Made by a program: the position numbers and the translations under genes
Shown here: piece by piece, positions 37,838 through 50,300 of the stretch
How positions within the stretch are numbered: the stretch's first letter is position 1
Layout of the letters: every line of letters starts with the position of its first letter
Origin: Pegea sp. RAD2-039
Taxonomy: Eukaryota; Chordata; Thaliacea; Salpida; Salpidae
DNA: 64,000 nt
Direction: 5' to 3'
Assembly (NCBI GenBank): GCA_034620365.1
Contig: JAQGEQ010000078.1
Location: 124,001-188,000, forward strand
Notes under the pieces: model-generated
Databases searched by the model: none
What the model was told of the DNA's origin: nothing
Seen by the model: only the letters and a program-made list of their open reading frames with translations

Positions 37838-40800
37838 ATGACATTAACAAAATTTCAATTAATGTTGTTGATTCTTTTAATCGGCCTTTTTCAACTTACT
37901 TCAGGTTAGTACAATAAACAAAACTTATGAAAAAATCTTCTGAACTTTATTAGTTTTAATTATATTAACTTTTTGATCGAAAATTGAAATAGTCGATAAT
38001 TTTTTGATAAAATAATTGCTAAAAAGCTTAATATTTAACAGGCTGTGTAGTAAGTAGAAGTGTACGAAGCACTGAAGATGAACAAATGGATTTTCTACGA
38101 GCCGAATTAAAAGAATGTTTAAGTAGTGAGAAAGGAGTTCTAGTGGATTTTTTTGTGTTACATTCGGAATGGTTTGAGTATACAAAAACAGTCTGCCGAA
38201 AGTCGGTCGCTATCAACAAACTAAACCAAAATAATGAGTTTATTTCGTTTCCAGTCAACTTGATGCTGATTGTTGGATAGAAAGTTTGTCTAATTTAATA
38301 GATGTTACCGACTCTTCTTATGATGAATATGTTTCATGTATTAACCAGTTTGTAGTGTCAGCAACAGCAGCACTCTCAAACGGAAAACGTAAATCATTTG
38401 TATCTTTATCTTACTCAATTTTAAAACGGTCTTTACCCAAAAATTATAACTTTATTATAAAGTAATTTTGCTATCTAATAATATAAATAGTTTATGAAGT
38501 AAGTAATACCCAATAACAATTCTATAATTAAAGTGATTTTTTCTACTAAGAAGTTGAGGTTTTTTGAAGTTAATAATAAATATAAATCATTTGAGGTTAA
38601 CCAACTCAATGTCTATTTGAAGCAAACAGTTTCATTTTAAAGCAGATCATGTATGTAAGTAGTTTTTACTTAAATTAATCATCGTTTCATTTTCCAGGTA
38701 AAAGAAACATCAAGCAAAACAATATTAAACCAAAAACTACTCGAGTTCGAAGGTCTGTTGCTAGATCTAGGCCGGTAAGCTTCGATAGAAGAACCACCGA
38801 TAATCATTTAATTTTGATTTTTATCTACAATCCAAGCCACCATGCCCTTCATATGATCCCAAGGTCTTAAAGAAACAGCTTCAAGACTTATCCATAAGTC
38901 TTTCGAATACTAATGATACAACAATCGAAAGTTTTGATGAGCTTCTTGCCCAATTTGCTAATCTTAACTGCTTGTAAGTGTTAAAAAGATTTTAAATCAC
39001 ACAACATTGTCAAAAATTAATTTTCTTTGACTTTAGCGAAGAAGTTTGTTCCATGGATAATATTTACCGAGATGCTAACTATACTCCAAGTTTTCGGTAC
39101 TATGGAAGTTTGACTTGTGATTATTTAATGATCTCAGGGAGTGTCAGACAAGCGTCATCACTAGCTTCACCTCTGGCAGTCTTAGTAACTTCAAAAATTG
39201 AAAGTAAGCAGATACCAAAGATTATTTGCAACTGATATTTAATCAAATATATATTCTATGTCTGAAAAGTCAAAAGAAGGTTTATAATATAATAAATAGT
39301 AATAACTTTCTGCTTTTTTAGCAATCTCATTAGTTTCAAATGAATTTTAAGTTATAGGAATCAAATAGATAAATTAATTATCAATATTTACTTTCAAACT
39401 TGTTTTTGTAGCAACTTCAATTACATGTTTTCCTCAGACAAACATTAGGTCAGTTGAAAACAAAAGATTTTTGTTGTAAAAATAATGTTTGTAAGATATA
39501 AAAGATGTTATTTATTCAAACATGTCATCTTACACTTTTTCTAAAGACTTCTAACTCATTTTATTTTCAAGAATTGATTCGGAAAGTCTACAGTCTTTCA
39601 AAGCGACCTCAATGGAAGATCAATTAGTGATTGGTCCTCAAAAATATTGTAGTCAGGGTACAGATGCACCAGAAGTTGTTGCTGATGAATGCAAACCAAC
39701 AATTGTCGAATCTAAATCTGGAAACTCAACTTTTTTCACTTTTCCTACTCTTTCATGTGGAGCAGAAGTAGAAGTAAGAGTAGATATTTTATCACACATT
39801 TTTTATCTGAAATAAATACTTGAAACAGTTTTAAGACTTTAATAGAAAGACAATTTTAAAAGTAATTATTTAACTTAAAACAATTTAAACTAAAAACAAC
39901 TTTTGACTTATATCAACAAATATTTGTAAAAAAGGTTTGATTTGGAGTCAAGAATTAAACTGAACAGTTAGATTTAATTAAAATAAACTCACAAATATCA
40001 AAAACATTTATTTTAAAATGATTACATTTCAGGAAACATCAACATCAACCATCTTCAAATACACGGTCAATTTTGTACCTGCTATCGGTACAAATGATGT
40101 CATTGGTCGGTTTACTTGTCCCAGCATAATATTAAAGTGTGAATTAAACACAAAAGGAGTAATTGGAAATCTTGCTCCAACTAGAATTGTTCCCACAATC
40201 GAGTAAATATAAAAATTGAATTTTCATTAACTTTTAATTTTGCTGAATACTTTATAATAGCATCAAAGTACAAAACATTTTAACTTATGGGTAATTTAGT
40301 TACATTGAAAAGATAATCGATGCATGACCTCATTTATATTTTTTTACAAACATTGTAACGATTAATTTGCAAAACCAAAAGAGCTTTTATAATGTAAAAG
40401 TGAACAGTAATTTAATTTTGATCAAATTTCAATAACTAGGATTTTGTAATTTGATAGAACTTGATTTATTTTTTATTGGTTTTGAAATTTAATTAAAGTT
40501 TTACTCGAACTTTTTAGAACATTTATCAGTGAAAGAGTAGACGAAAAGGATAGTTACGCTCTTAGCTTTGATGCTACGACCAAAGGAGGTACTATAACAG
40601 CCCCTGTTGATGCTGGAGACTATATTGAAGCTTCTATAACTTTGATTAATGTTAAAACAACAAGCATCTACCAATTAAGGGTAAGACTCTAATAAGAGAT
40701 AAGTACTCATCATTATTTAAGCTTTTATCATTTTATTTTGAATTATCTAAGTTTTAGTACAAAATATACTCTTCCAAATATGACTTAATGAATTAATTAA

Positions 40801-42062
40801 ATAAAAACTTTTAGGCAAGTAATTGTTTTGCCTCACTTTCAAATAATAGAGCAAATCTGTCGGCAGTATATCCTATTTTAGATTGCATTGGGTAAGCTGC
40901 TTTAGTTTTATTCAATAACAATTACAGTTAAATTGACTAAATTTAAAAGATATATAAAACTAAAAAAAGCTATTTAAGAAACTATGAATGTTTAAAAGCA
41001 TATAGTAAACAATCAATGGTAGATAATACAGTTATTATATCTCACTTTTGGTTTTTTTTTCAATAAAACGCTAGAAAAGTAACTTGTGAATTAAAAATGT
41101 TTTTGTGTTGATGTTGCAGCAATTTTCTAATTCAAATATTTAAATATAGGTGCAAAGAAAATAATTCCTATGATCCTAATGATGCGATTGTTGTAGAAAG
41201 TAACGATAATTTTGAAGTGAAATTTAAGTTTCAATCTTTTATATGGAATGATGTTCAAGCTGAAGACCAGATCATGTTTTTACATTGTAGTGTAAATGTT
41301 TGTAACACCAATGTCCAAACATGTAATGCAACTAAGGTATACTATTTTCAATATCTTCTTTTAATGAGGGTTATTCCTTAATCTTGGTACCACGATTGAT
41401 TATATACATCAATATCAAACTAATATAGAAGCAAATTATGCTCATAACGTTTCAAGAATGAACACCATAGAATTGTTTTGAATTTTAGAATTGCTCACTT
41501 TCAACAAACTGTCCATCAAAATCTCGACGTCGTCGCTCTGTAAAACAAGATGAAGACACATGGATGAGATTCGGACCAATTGTTTTAGTTGATAAGTTTG
41601 CTTTATCAAAGGATATTACAAAAGAATGTGAAATAGTAAGTTTCGTAAGATGCCAATATCTCGAGTCTGTAATTGAGTTCATTATTTATAATCTAAAAAT
41701 TATTGAAGAATAATGGGGGCTGTGAAGATATCTGCAAAGAAGAAACTGGATCTGTTAGATGCTTGTGTAAAGCTGGAAAAGTCCTCGGTTCGGATTCGAA
41801 ATCTTGTTTTAGTAAGTAATACATAAAAAGAGCTTGGTACTTAAAATATTTTAAAGCTCATTTGTTTTATAAAATTCAATACATAAAGATTTAAATTCAT
41901 TTTTATTTAGCCACAGATCCATCCAATGAAGAGATAAACCAATCTTCTCAATTTGTTGTTTTTACATCTGCAATTCTCAACCATTATCCCCTTGTATCAA
42001 ACATAGCTTCATTATGTTCCATTTTTATGCTGTTATCAGTCGTACTTGCTTCAACAGATTAA
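37838..42062 (+). CDS. Secreted/surface zona pellucida-domain protein with EGF module
   Basis: Fifteen exons: 37838-37904, 38042-38201, 38255-38388, 38698-38774, 38837-38973, 39037-39203, 39412-39448, 39572-39773, 40033-40202, 40518-40680, 40815-40891, 41150-41336, 41489-41635, 41709-41811, 41911-42062. All are GT-AG with consistent phase, giving 659 residues. Residues 1-22 form a signal peptide. Residues about 23-245 are a Cys-containing unique region with an RKR and an RRS basic stretch. A ZP module spans about 248-537: ZP-N begins at SITCFPQTNIR; ZP-C carries LRASNCFASL, DCIGCKENNS and MFLHCSVNVCN. The polybasic RRRR (539-542) is the consensus furin cleavage site that normally releases ZP precursors for polymerisation. 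One EGF-like module follows (about 573-610), then a Ser/Thr-rich segment and a hydrophobic end that could be a membrane anchor or GPI signal. A matrix, cuticle or egg-coat role is inferred from the family. Confidence 0.95.
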
Positions 42063-42728
42063 CTAGCGGTTAATTGTTTTCTATACTCTAGACCAAACTA
42101 TTTGCAACAACCTTGTAAATGTTGAATAACTTTTATGTTTATATTGTAATGATTTTAATCTAAGTAGAGACTTCTAATTTTTTTTTTTAATTTATAAAAC
42201 AAATTTATAAGCTTCTAAAATGTGCCATAAAAAGTAATTAGCTTTCAACTTAGTTTGAAGTTCTAAATAAAACTATTTTCAAATTGGATAAAAATGTTAT
42301 AAATTAAATAAATAGCTACCATTAAAGTATTCACTGAGAGAAAGTTTCAGAACTGATAAAAAGATATTGAACTGTCTTGTCAATGATTATTCTATAAATA
42401 CATAGCGACAATTTTGAAAGTTTTTTCTTTTAGTTTTACTTTAAGAAACTTCAAAAAGCTACTAAATCAAGCAAACAGCTTTTCAGAAAACTTTTTATTT
42501 CTTATTTACAAGATTTCTTGATAAATTTCAAATATATTCAACGATGGTTTCTTATCAAAAAAATATGTCATTCAGGAATTAAAAAGATAGAAAATACAAA
42601 TGTGATTATCAAACAATTTTAAACCACAGCAAATGTCATGATACAAATTCAGTGCTGAAAATATACTTAAAAGTTCTAGAATTAGATAATGATCATATAA
42701 CTTCATTAATTTGTAGATACTTGCAAGA
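42063..42728. other. Spacer between two convergent genes
   Basis: The ZP gene (plus) and oxidoreductase A (minus) end towards each other here. The 666 bases should hold both 3' UTRs. The sequence is AT-rich, with AAATAAA words on the plus strand near 42265 and 42305. No further gene seen. Confidence 0.5.
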
Positions 42729-44977
42729 TCAGACAGATTTCATCTTTGTAACTGATAACTTATCAGCTAGCTCATGCTGAGGAAATGTTGATAAAAGTCA
42801 AATGGATTGATTTAAAACAACAAGTAATGGAATAGAAACTCTTACCATGTGTTCTACGACTGCTTTTGGATATGGAATCCCTCCTAACGTGGCACATTTC
42901 TGTATATGAATCCTTTCTGGATCACCTGCTACTAATATCGGTTGTTGTGGGTCAATTGGAGTTAACTCTCTTTGCATTCCGATCAAATCTTCAATTCGAT
43001 CTTCAAAGCCTCCAGCAAACGCTTTTGGATCAATTGCAATAAAGCAATGTCCCTAGAAGTAAAACATGAAGAGGATAAGATTGATAAGAAGATAATCAGA
43101 TCACCAAGTCCGCTATGCGATTAGTTCCACCCCACTTACGAATGTTTTTACTGTATGTAGCCCCTGATATTACAGCGCACAGGATCTCAACCATCAAACC
43201 GAGTCCGTAACCTTCAAAATATTTCAAGTATTATCAAAAAAATCATAAATCAAACCACCTTTATATCCGCCACTCTCATCAGCTCCTCCTAGTGGTAGTA
43301 ATCCACCGCCATTCAATACCTTATTAGGATCATCTGTTTCTCGACCTTTACTATCCGCTCCCCATCCGTGAGGAAGTTCCATCCCTTTTCTACAAGAGTA
43401 AAATATTAAAACTTTCGAAAAAATACTTAGAGCGAAAATATTTGTTTTGCTGGTAAATGATTGAAAGAAAAAACTTCGGAAGATTTGATATATAGCGGAG
43501 GTTCACAGAAGTTTAAAAGAAAAAAACTTCACAATTTAATTTCAAAGGTCATAAAAATAAATAAAATGAAATAGTTTGAAAGTTTATCAGAAATTTGTTG
43601 AATTTAGAAACTAATTAATCACTTGTGTAAAGTCAATGAACTTTTTTGAAACAATTTCAACTGACAAAAAAAACAAAAAAATATATATAAAGTTTCCGAT
43701 AAACTAATTTGATATTTGGTGAGACACAATTAACAAATATATTCTTATGAACTCCAATATTTGTAAGATTATCTTCATCAGCAAGATTTAATATGCTCCG
43801 TGTTTCAACTAGTCCTATTAATCTTGGGTTTGTTTTGTGTCATTTAGTTGTTTACTTTTGGACAGACTTTCAGCAAATATTGTAACTTGCTTAGAGATAG
43901 TTTAAAAGCAGAATAATTAAGTAGCAAACCTTCTAGCAAGTTCCAGTTTTCCTCGAGCAACTGTACTTGTAGCTGCATCCAGAACAAATCTATTATCTTC
44001 TGATCCTGGAGTAGCAAATCCAATTGGATTAGTTCCAATGATACCAGGATCACAACTTCTTGGATTATGGACAGAAGGAGCAGCATTTGTAAAAGATAAC
44101 CCCTAAAAGAAAACATTGAATCAAATTATTGGAGAAATAAACGATTTTTTTTGAAGACGAAATGAGAAGAGACTTACAATAACACCTTCATCAGCTGCCA
44201 TTAATGAGTAATATCCAGCTATTCCATAATGATTAGATCTGTGAACGGTAACCATTCCTATTCCAGTTTCTTTGGCTTTCTGTTACAATTAAAAACTTAT
44301 TTTTACTAAAAAGTATCTAAAGATAAAAAGTTGAAATGAAATCAACAAATAGTAATTGAAGTGATATACTTTAATTGCGAGTTTCATTGAAAACTTTCCT
44401 ACAGCTGCACCAAGGAGGTTTCTACCATCAACAAGAGCTGTTGAAACTGTTTCTTTTTCAATTAAAGGCTCATCATCATGAGACATAACTCCACTTACAA
44501 GATCATTGACGTACAATTCTGTTTGAAAATGAAAACAAAATATTCTAATATTGAAAAATAACAAAATGAATTCAAACGATAATTTAAAAAAAACTTCAGG
44601 AGTAACCTAATCGATTGAGACCATGACTGAAATGTCCTCTGTGATCAGCAGCAGCCAGGACTTCGGCAAGATCTTTTGCATGCTCCGGGTGAGCACCTAC
44701 TTTCAAAGCACACTCTTCAACAAAAGTCTTCACAGTAGAGATACTAATGCAGCAGGTTTCACTAAAAAGTGGTTGGTGGTTACAAGTAGATTAAAGAAGC
44801 TAAGATCAAGTTTATAATTGGATTTTGTAAGTTCAAAAAAGTTTAAAGTCAATGCGAGTTTATGTTTGAAAATATCTACTTTTTTCATCTTATTTGTCAG
44901 CTTTACTTAAAACTATTTACAAAAAATTCTCTGAAAAATTATGAAAGAAGCATTTTAACTAACCTTTGATTGGACAT
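42729..44977 (-). CDS. LDH2/MDH2-family NAD(P)-dependent oxidoreductase, copy A
   Basis: Nine exons on the minus strand: 44964-44977, 44607-44761, 44370-44518, 44178-44279, 43930-44102, 43259-43389, 43105-43211, 42846-43052, 42729-42776. Phases match throughout, giving 361 residues, the usual length of the family (PF02615; bacterial malate, sulfolactate and ureidoglycolate dehydrogenases). Conserved blocks: [14 protein letters not shown] (about 43-56), [13 protein letters not shown] (122-134), GTNPIGFA (163-170), [34 protein letters not shown] and ILVAGDPER. The first exon is only 14 coding bases (Met-Ser-Asn-Gln) and is inferred from its donor and phase. The reaction is probably NAD(P)-linked oxidation of a 2-hydroxy acid; the substrate cannot be read from sequence. 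No signal peptide. Intact and probably functional. Confidence 0.95.
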
Positions 44978-46636
44978 GGTTTTGATTGAAATGATTCAAA
45001 AATTGAAAGTAAATACTAAATTCTAAAAACATAGAATCAAATTAGACATAAAAAAAAACAAAATATATAAAAATATATCAACCTTTTTAAAGTCTATTTG
45101 TATAATTTATCAATCAACAAAAAAATTACATCTTTATTAATCTTTTTCACCAAATATAATTGATTTAAAAGTTCTTTTAAAGAAAATAATCTTCAAAATG
45201 ATAATGAATTGCTAAAATTGATGAAACTTACAAAAAATAATCATAATTATTAGCTTTTAAGATATAATGATAAATTATTTACATAATTTTGAAATTGTTA
45301 TACAAATTAATCAAATATTTTATATTATAATAAAAGTTTTATTAACTTGTATATAAACTAATCACCATAAAAATCATCTAAATAAAATATTATAAAACTT
45401 TATTAAAAAATATTTTTTTTCAAGTTAGATAAACAAATAAAATATTTTCCAATCTGTCTTCATTGTATTAATACAATTAATTTTATTAATACCAAAAACT
45501 TTTACTAAGAATATTATTAAAAATAATTATTATCACTTGATCCAATATTAGTATTATATAGCGGGAAATTACCATGACAACTATTTTTATATAAGGTTTT
45601 CCGCTTTGATATATTCTAAATATCTTTTGGAAAATGCACGTAAACGGAAATATCAAATTACTGCAAACTACTCAATCGATAGTCAATGTAAAGTTGGTCA
45701 CGTTTAAAGGCTCGGCGTTTTACGAACTTATACATTTTGTATCTTTCATCAAAGAAAAAAGCTGTGAAATAATGAACCTTTTAATAGTAAAATTAAACAC
45801 TTTATTAAGTAAAATATTAAAATTATGTAATTTTGAATGAAAAATTATTAGTCGTTGAAGCTCTCTTAAGTATTTGTACGCATTTATTTCAGCAACAAAA
45901 CTAACTCGATGAAAAAGATATAGAAACTTCAAACTGAATTATTTCTTTTTCAAATTTGTTTCTTCACTACAGCCACTTCTTAAATATTTATTCCAAGTAT
46001 CACAAAAACAAACTATTTGCTTTTACTTTATCTTACTTGAAAACTTATAAACAATTGGATATCATATTGTGGTGGCTTATTCCGTTTGATAAGACAATCT
46101 AAACGAGCTTTGTTTTTTTCTTTCAATATAAATACTTTCCAGCTTTAACAAGTATAAATTGGTTTTATGAAAAGGTTAGAAATTATGAATTAGTAATACA
46201 ATTGTATTGTTTCATATTTTATAAAACTCTGTTCTTTCTGTGTCAGAATTACAAACTATAATATTTTTACATATTTTTTTGTTACTCATCATTTACTTTG
46301 AGTTGTTAAAACTTTTCGTCTTTATTAATCTATTTCTCAATAATCATTTTCGATTTTAGATATTTGGTCAAATTGCAGATTTTGGTCAAGTCTTTTTACT
46401 TTTAGAAAATTATCAAGTTTTTTTCAATTTTAAATATCAAAGTAAAACAAACTTGACTTATAAAAAATCTGCAATCACCAGATATTTATTTTATTACAAT
46501 ATTTATTTACTATTACAATTTACTGAAAATACCTACCAGTATAACATAGGAACTAATATCATAAACATAAAAAGTAAATCTAGTTTTTATGAAGTTCAAT
46601 AACAAAAGAACAGATAATAAGAATATAAGAAAAAAA
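44978..46636. other. Spacer between oxidoreductase copies A and B
   Basis: Very AT-rich. It must include the promoter of copy A and the 3' end of copy B. A pair of overlapping 68- and 70-codon frames at 45634-45932 on opposite strands have no recognisable features. No mobile element identified. Confidence 0.5.
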
Positions 46637-46686
46637 GATGAATTACCGAAAAAAACTAATTTTCAACTATATGTTAAAAGTATAAA

Positions 46687-47353
46687 TTTTGAAATTGGTT
46701 TTGACTCAAATAAGGTATAAGGCAGAAATTCAAGATTGATTCAAATTGAAAAGATCTCGATGAAAGAAAATTTTTAAAAGAAATCATTTTAAGATTTGCA
46801 TTATATTACATGGATGCTGAATCAACTTCTGACAAAAATGGGAGTTTTCACAATTTGAGATGATTCACTTCATTAATAATTACATGAACAATATAGAATT
46901 AGTAAAACTCAATCATTTGTATCTTCTTCATTTAAATTGAGGTCATCGGATCAATTGACAGCTTGGCACCGACTGAATTCTGCAAAAAATAATTGTATCT
47001 GCTTTTGAACAGCATCATATAAATGTGGATTTTAACAATTACTAACTTTTAAAAGAAATAAAATTGTTATTTTTTATTTGAAATAAATAAAAGTTCTACC
47101 ATATAATCAACAACTTGGCTGGGATAAGGAACGCCTCCCAGCTCCGAGCATTTCTTCATATGGAGACGCTCCGGATCACCAGCAATTAAAATAGGCTTCT
47201 CCGGATCACTAAGAGGTTGATTACGATGTAAATTGAGTAGCTCATCAAGTCTTCCATCAAAACCAGGAGCAAATACAGAAGGATCAATTGCAATAAAGCA
47301 CTGGCCCTTGAAAAGATGATGTTGTTACATAAAAGACATCAATTAATGTTCAA
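46687..47353 (-). repeat. Inverted repeat tract 1, partner of 54710-55376
   Basis: About 667 bases covering exons 8 and 9 of copy B, the intron between them and the 3' flank. They are almost identical, in opposite orientation, to exons 8-9 and flank of copy C. Exon 8 differs at one base by eye, and intron 8 appears identical. Identity ends abruptly at both sides; outside, a roughly 20-base indel is followed by some more similarity to about 46637 and 55408. Confidence 0.9.
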
Positions 47354-50300
47354 AAGTCGTTTTAAGATTTCATTGAAGTAATTTTCTTCTATTTTTACAA
47401 TTGTCTATGATAAAGAGATAGTTTAGTTCCATTAAAGTAATATTTTTAGATTAAAAGTGACAAATGGCTTTTTACAATAGTTTTATGGTTCTTTTCTCCA
47501 AATGACGACGGTTATAATTATTATATTAATGTTACACACCAGGTCAGCCTTTTCCGATGTTGATCCCCATTTTTTTACATCTTTCGTAAATTTTGCTCCA
47601 GACAATGCAGCGCACAAAATTTCAACCATTAAAGTTAACCCATAACCTATAAAGATAAACTGTTTGAAAAAGAAAACAGCTCTTAAAGTAAGCTCCTTTT
47701 TCTTAACTTTAACCTAAAAACAGAGCACATTTTGAAATGGGTCGTTTACTGTCGTTAAATGCACTAAAATAGCAGCTATGTATTAATGAAATGCCAAACT
47801 GAATGAAGTTAGATTAATTAAACTCAACGGTTTGAAAAATGAGTTTGAAATAAATACCCAACAATTACAAATTTTTATATAGAGTATAAGATTTTCTTAG
47901 TCTCTGAACGATTATAAATTTTATGTCGACCATAAACATGAATATGTATGCGCGACAACTACAGAAAAAATACAAACAACAGCATAGTCCTTCGTATATC
48001 GCGTCCATTGACTTTACCAAAGCTTTTGACATTGTCAGTAGGTAGACCTGTTTTCGATACTGTTGAAGATTGGCTGCCCAACAAGCCTCTTTAATACGGT
48101 ACATTTCACAAGAACACGAAGGCAAAAGGCACATCATAATGGAAGCTGCTCTGAACTATTTAACATCAAACACTTATTAAAACAAGGACGTGTCCTTTTC
48201 CCAACGCTCTCTGGGATTTTTTCTCAGTGTTACTAAAACCAGCGTTTCATACTTCTTCTAAGGAAATTCATTTAAGATTTGATGGAAGTCTTTTTAATGC
48301 ATTACGTCTAAAGGTGAAAAGTAAGATAAAAAGAATCACCATCAATGAATTGCTTTTTACCGACAACGCAGCAATTGTTGCCCACTCAGTAAAAGACATA
48401 CAGATGCTAATAGACCAATTTTTATCAGCCTGTACAGACTTTAAAATGAAAATCAGCCTAAAAATGACATAAGCGCTTTTCCCAAGATGGCCTTAACGTT
48501 TTACAGCCAATCAACATCAATGGCTATGACGTTGGGACTGTATATAATTTTGTCTATCTCGGCTCAAAAATAACATCATCAGTATCGATAGAAGCCGAGA
48601 TCAACAGTTGCATAGGTAAAGCACCTAGTAAATTTGTACGGTTTATCTAAAGGGTCTGAGGCAATCCAAAGCTATCCATCTAAATCAAGACTACCATCTA
48701 TAGACCCTTTGTCTGCAGCACGCTATTGCACACCATTCAAATTACCTTAATTTTGTTGTCATCGTCTTATATTACGTTAAAGTGGCAGCAAAAGATCTCA
48801 AATATAAAAGTCGCAAAAGACACTGGTCTGACAACAATTTAAAGCAAAGGCTTCGCTTGCTCGGATACGTCCATCGGATGAAAGACACACGGATCCCAAA
48901 GAAGCTGTCGCATAGGGAGCTATCAAAAGTTCATTAGCCGTCCTTATCTTCACATTAAAGATTCTTGCAAGCGCAATATGAAATCGCTCAACATTAACAC
49001 TAGCAATTGGGAAGATATCGCAGCAGATCTCTCCGAATGACTCTCTCTACGCAACAATCGAAGGATAGAGAAAAAAACAGCTTCAAGAAAATAAAGAAAC
49101 CCTAAAAAAATATTTTGCATCTCACTGTGTTTTGCGTTGCTCTTAATGTAGCACTCATAGCGCACCCAGTATGACCGTTCTCAGCCGAAGCAGGTCTCAT
49201 GGAAATAATATTTCATTTGGTATTTTTTACGTGGACTTCATAATAATAATAATAGTTTAGAATTGTACTTTATAGAACTATAATAGATGCGTTCTTGCAT
49301 ATTTCTACTTGAAAACAACATATATTCCATGAACAACCAGAAATTTGCGTCATACTTTGGCATTGTGTTGTTAAGTATTAATTTTCACAGATTAATGCAA
49401 TTATTAAGTTTTTGAGCAATTTGAACAAGATAAACTAGTACTACAAAAAAGCTTTTAATGCACTATTGAGTGAGCTCACATGGATAGTTTAGAATAAGTA
49501 TTCTCGACAAACAGTTTTAATTTTTTAGATAAACATGTAAAATTTGGGGTGAAACTTGATACTGAATTTTACAAAATTGAAATAAATGCTTTTAAAAAGA
49601 AATGAGCTAACTTAACTGGCGTAAACTAGTACTATCTGTTACTGAAATATCTATCAATCAATAACTGTCTAATGTTTGTAGCAAATGCTGCTCCAGATAA
49701 AGTCAAACATAGAATCTCTACCATTAAAGCAAGGCCATAACCTGTGAGTGTATATCACTTTAAACATTTACTACTAAAACATTTTTCAAGATGAATGATG
49801 CTAACAACTTCACCTTTATATCCTCCACTTTCTTCACAACCTCCTAAAGGAAGCAATCCTCCACCATTTAGAACTTTTGAAGGTTCTTCAGTTTCATTCC
49901 CATCTGCATCAGCTCCCCAACCTCTGGGCATTTTGCTTCCTTTTCTGAAATCAACAATAAAAAACTACAATAAAGCGAATTTGTAATTTATTCCTTAGTA
50001 ATGTCCATTAATTATTATTAATATTTTGATTTAAGTTTTGATCAGATTCTAGATATACTGTGATTAACTGGACGAATTTACACTGAAAGAGTCTTCTTAA
50101 TTCAAACTGATGTAGTTGTTGACCTTGCTTTAACTTCTATTTTGCCTCTTGAAACTGTGCTTGTTGCCATATCGAGACAAAACCTTGAAGTTGGTGGCCC
50201 TGGTGTTGCAAAACTGATCGGATTTGAACCACTTATTCCGCTATTTTTACTACAAGGATGAAGAACTAAAGGTGTTGTGTTTGTAAATGACATTCCCTGT

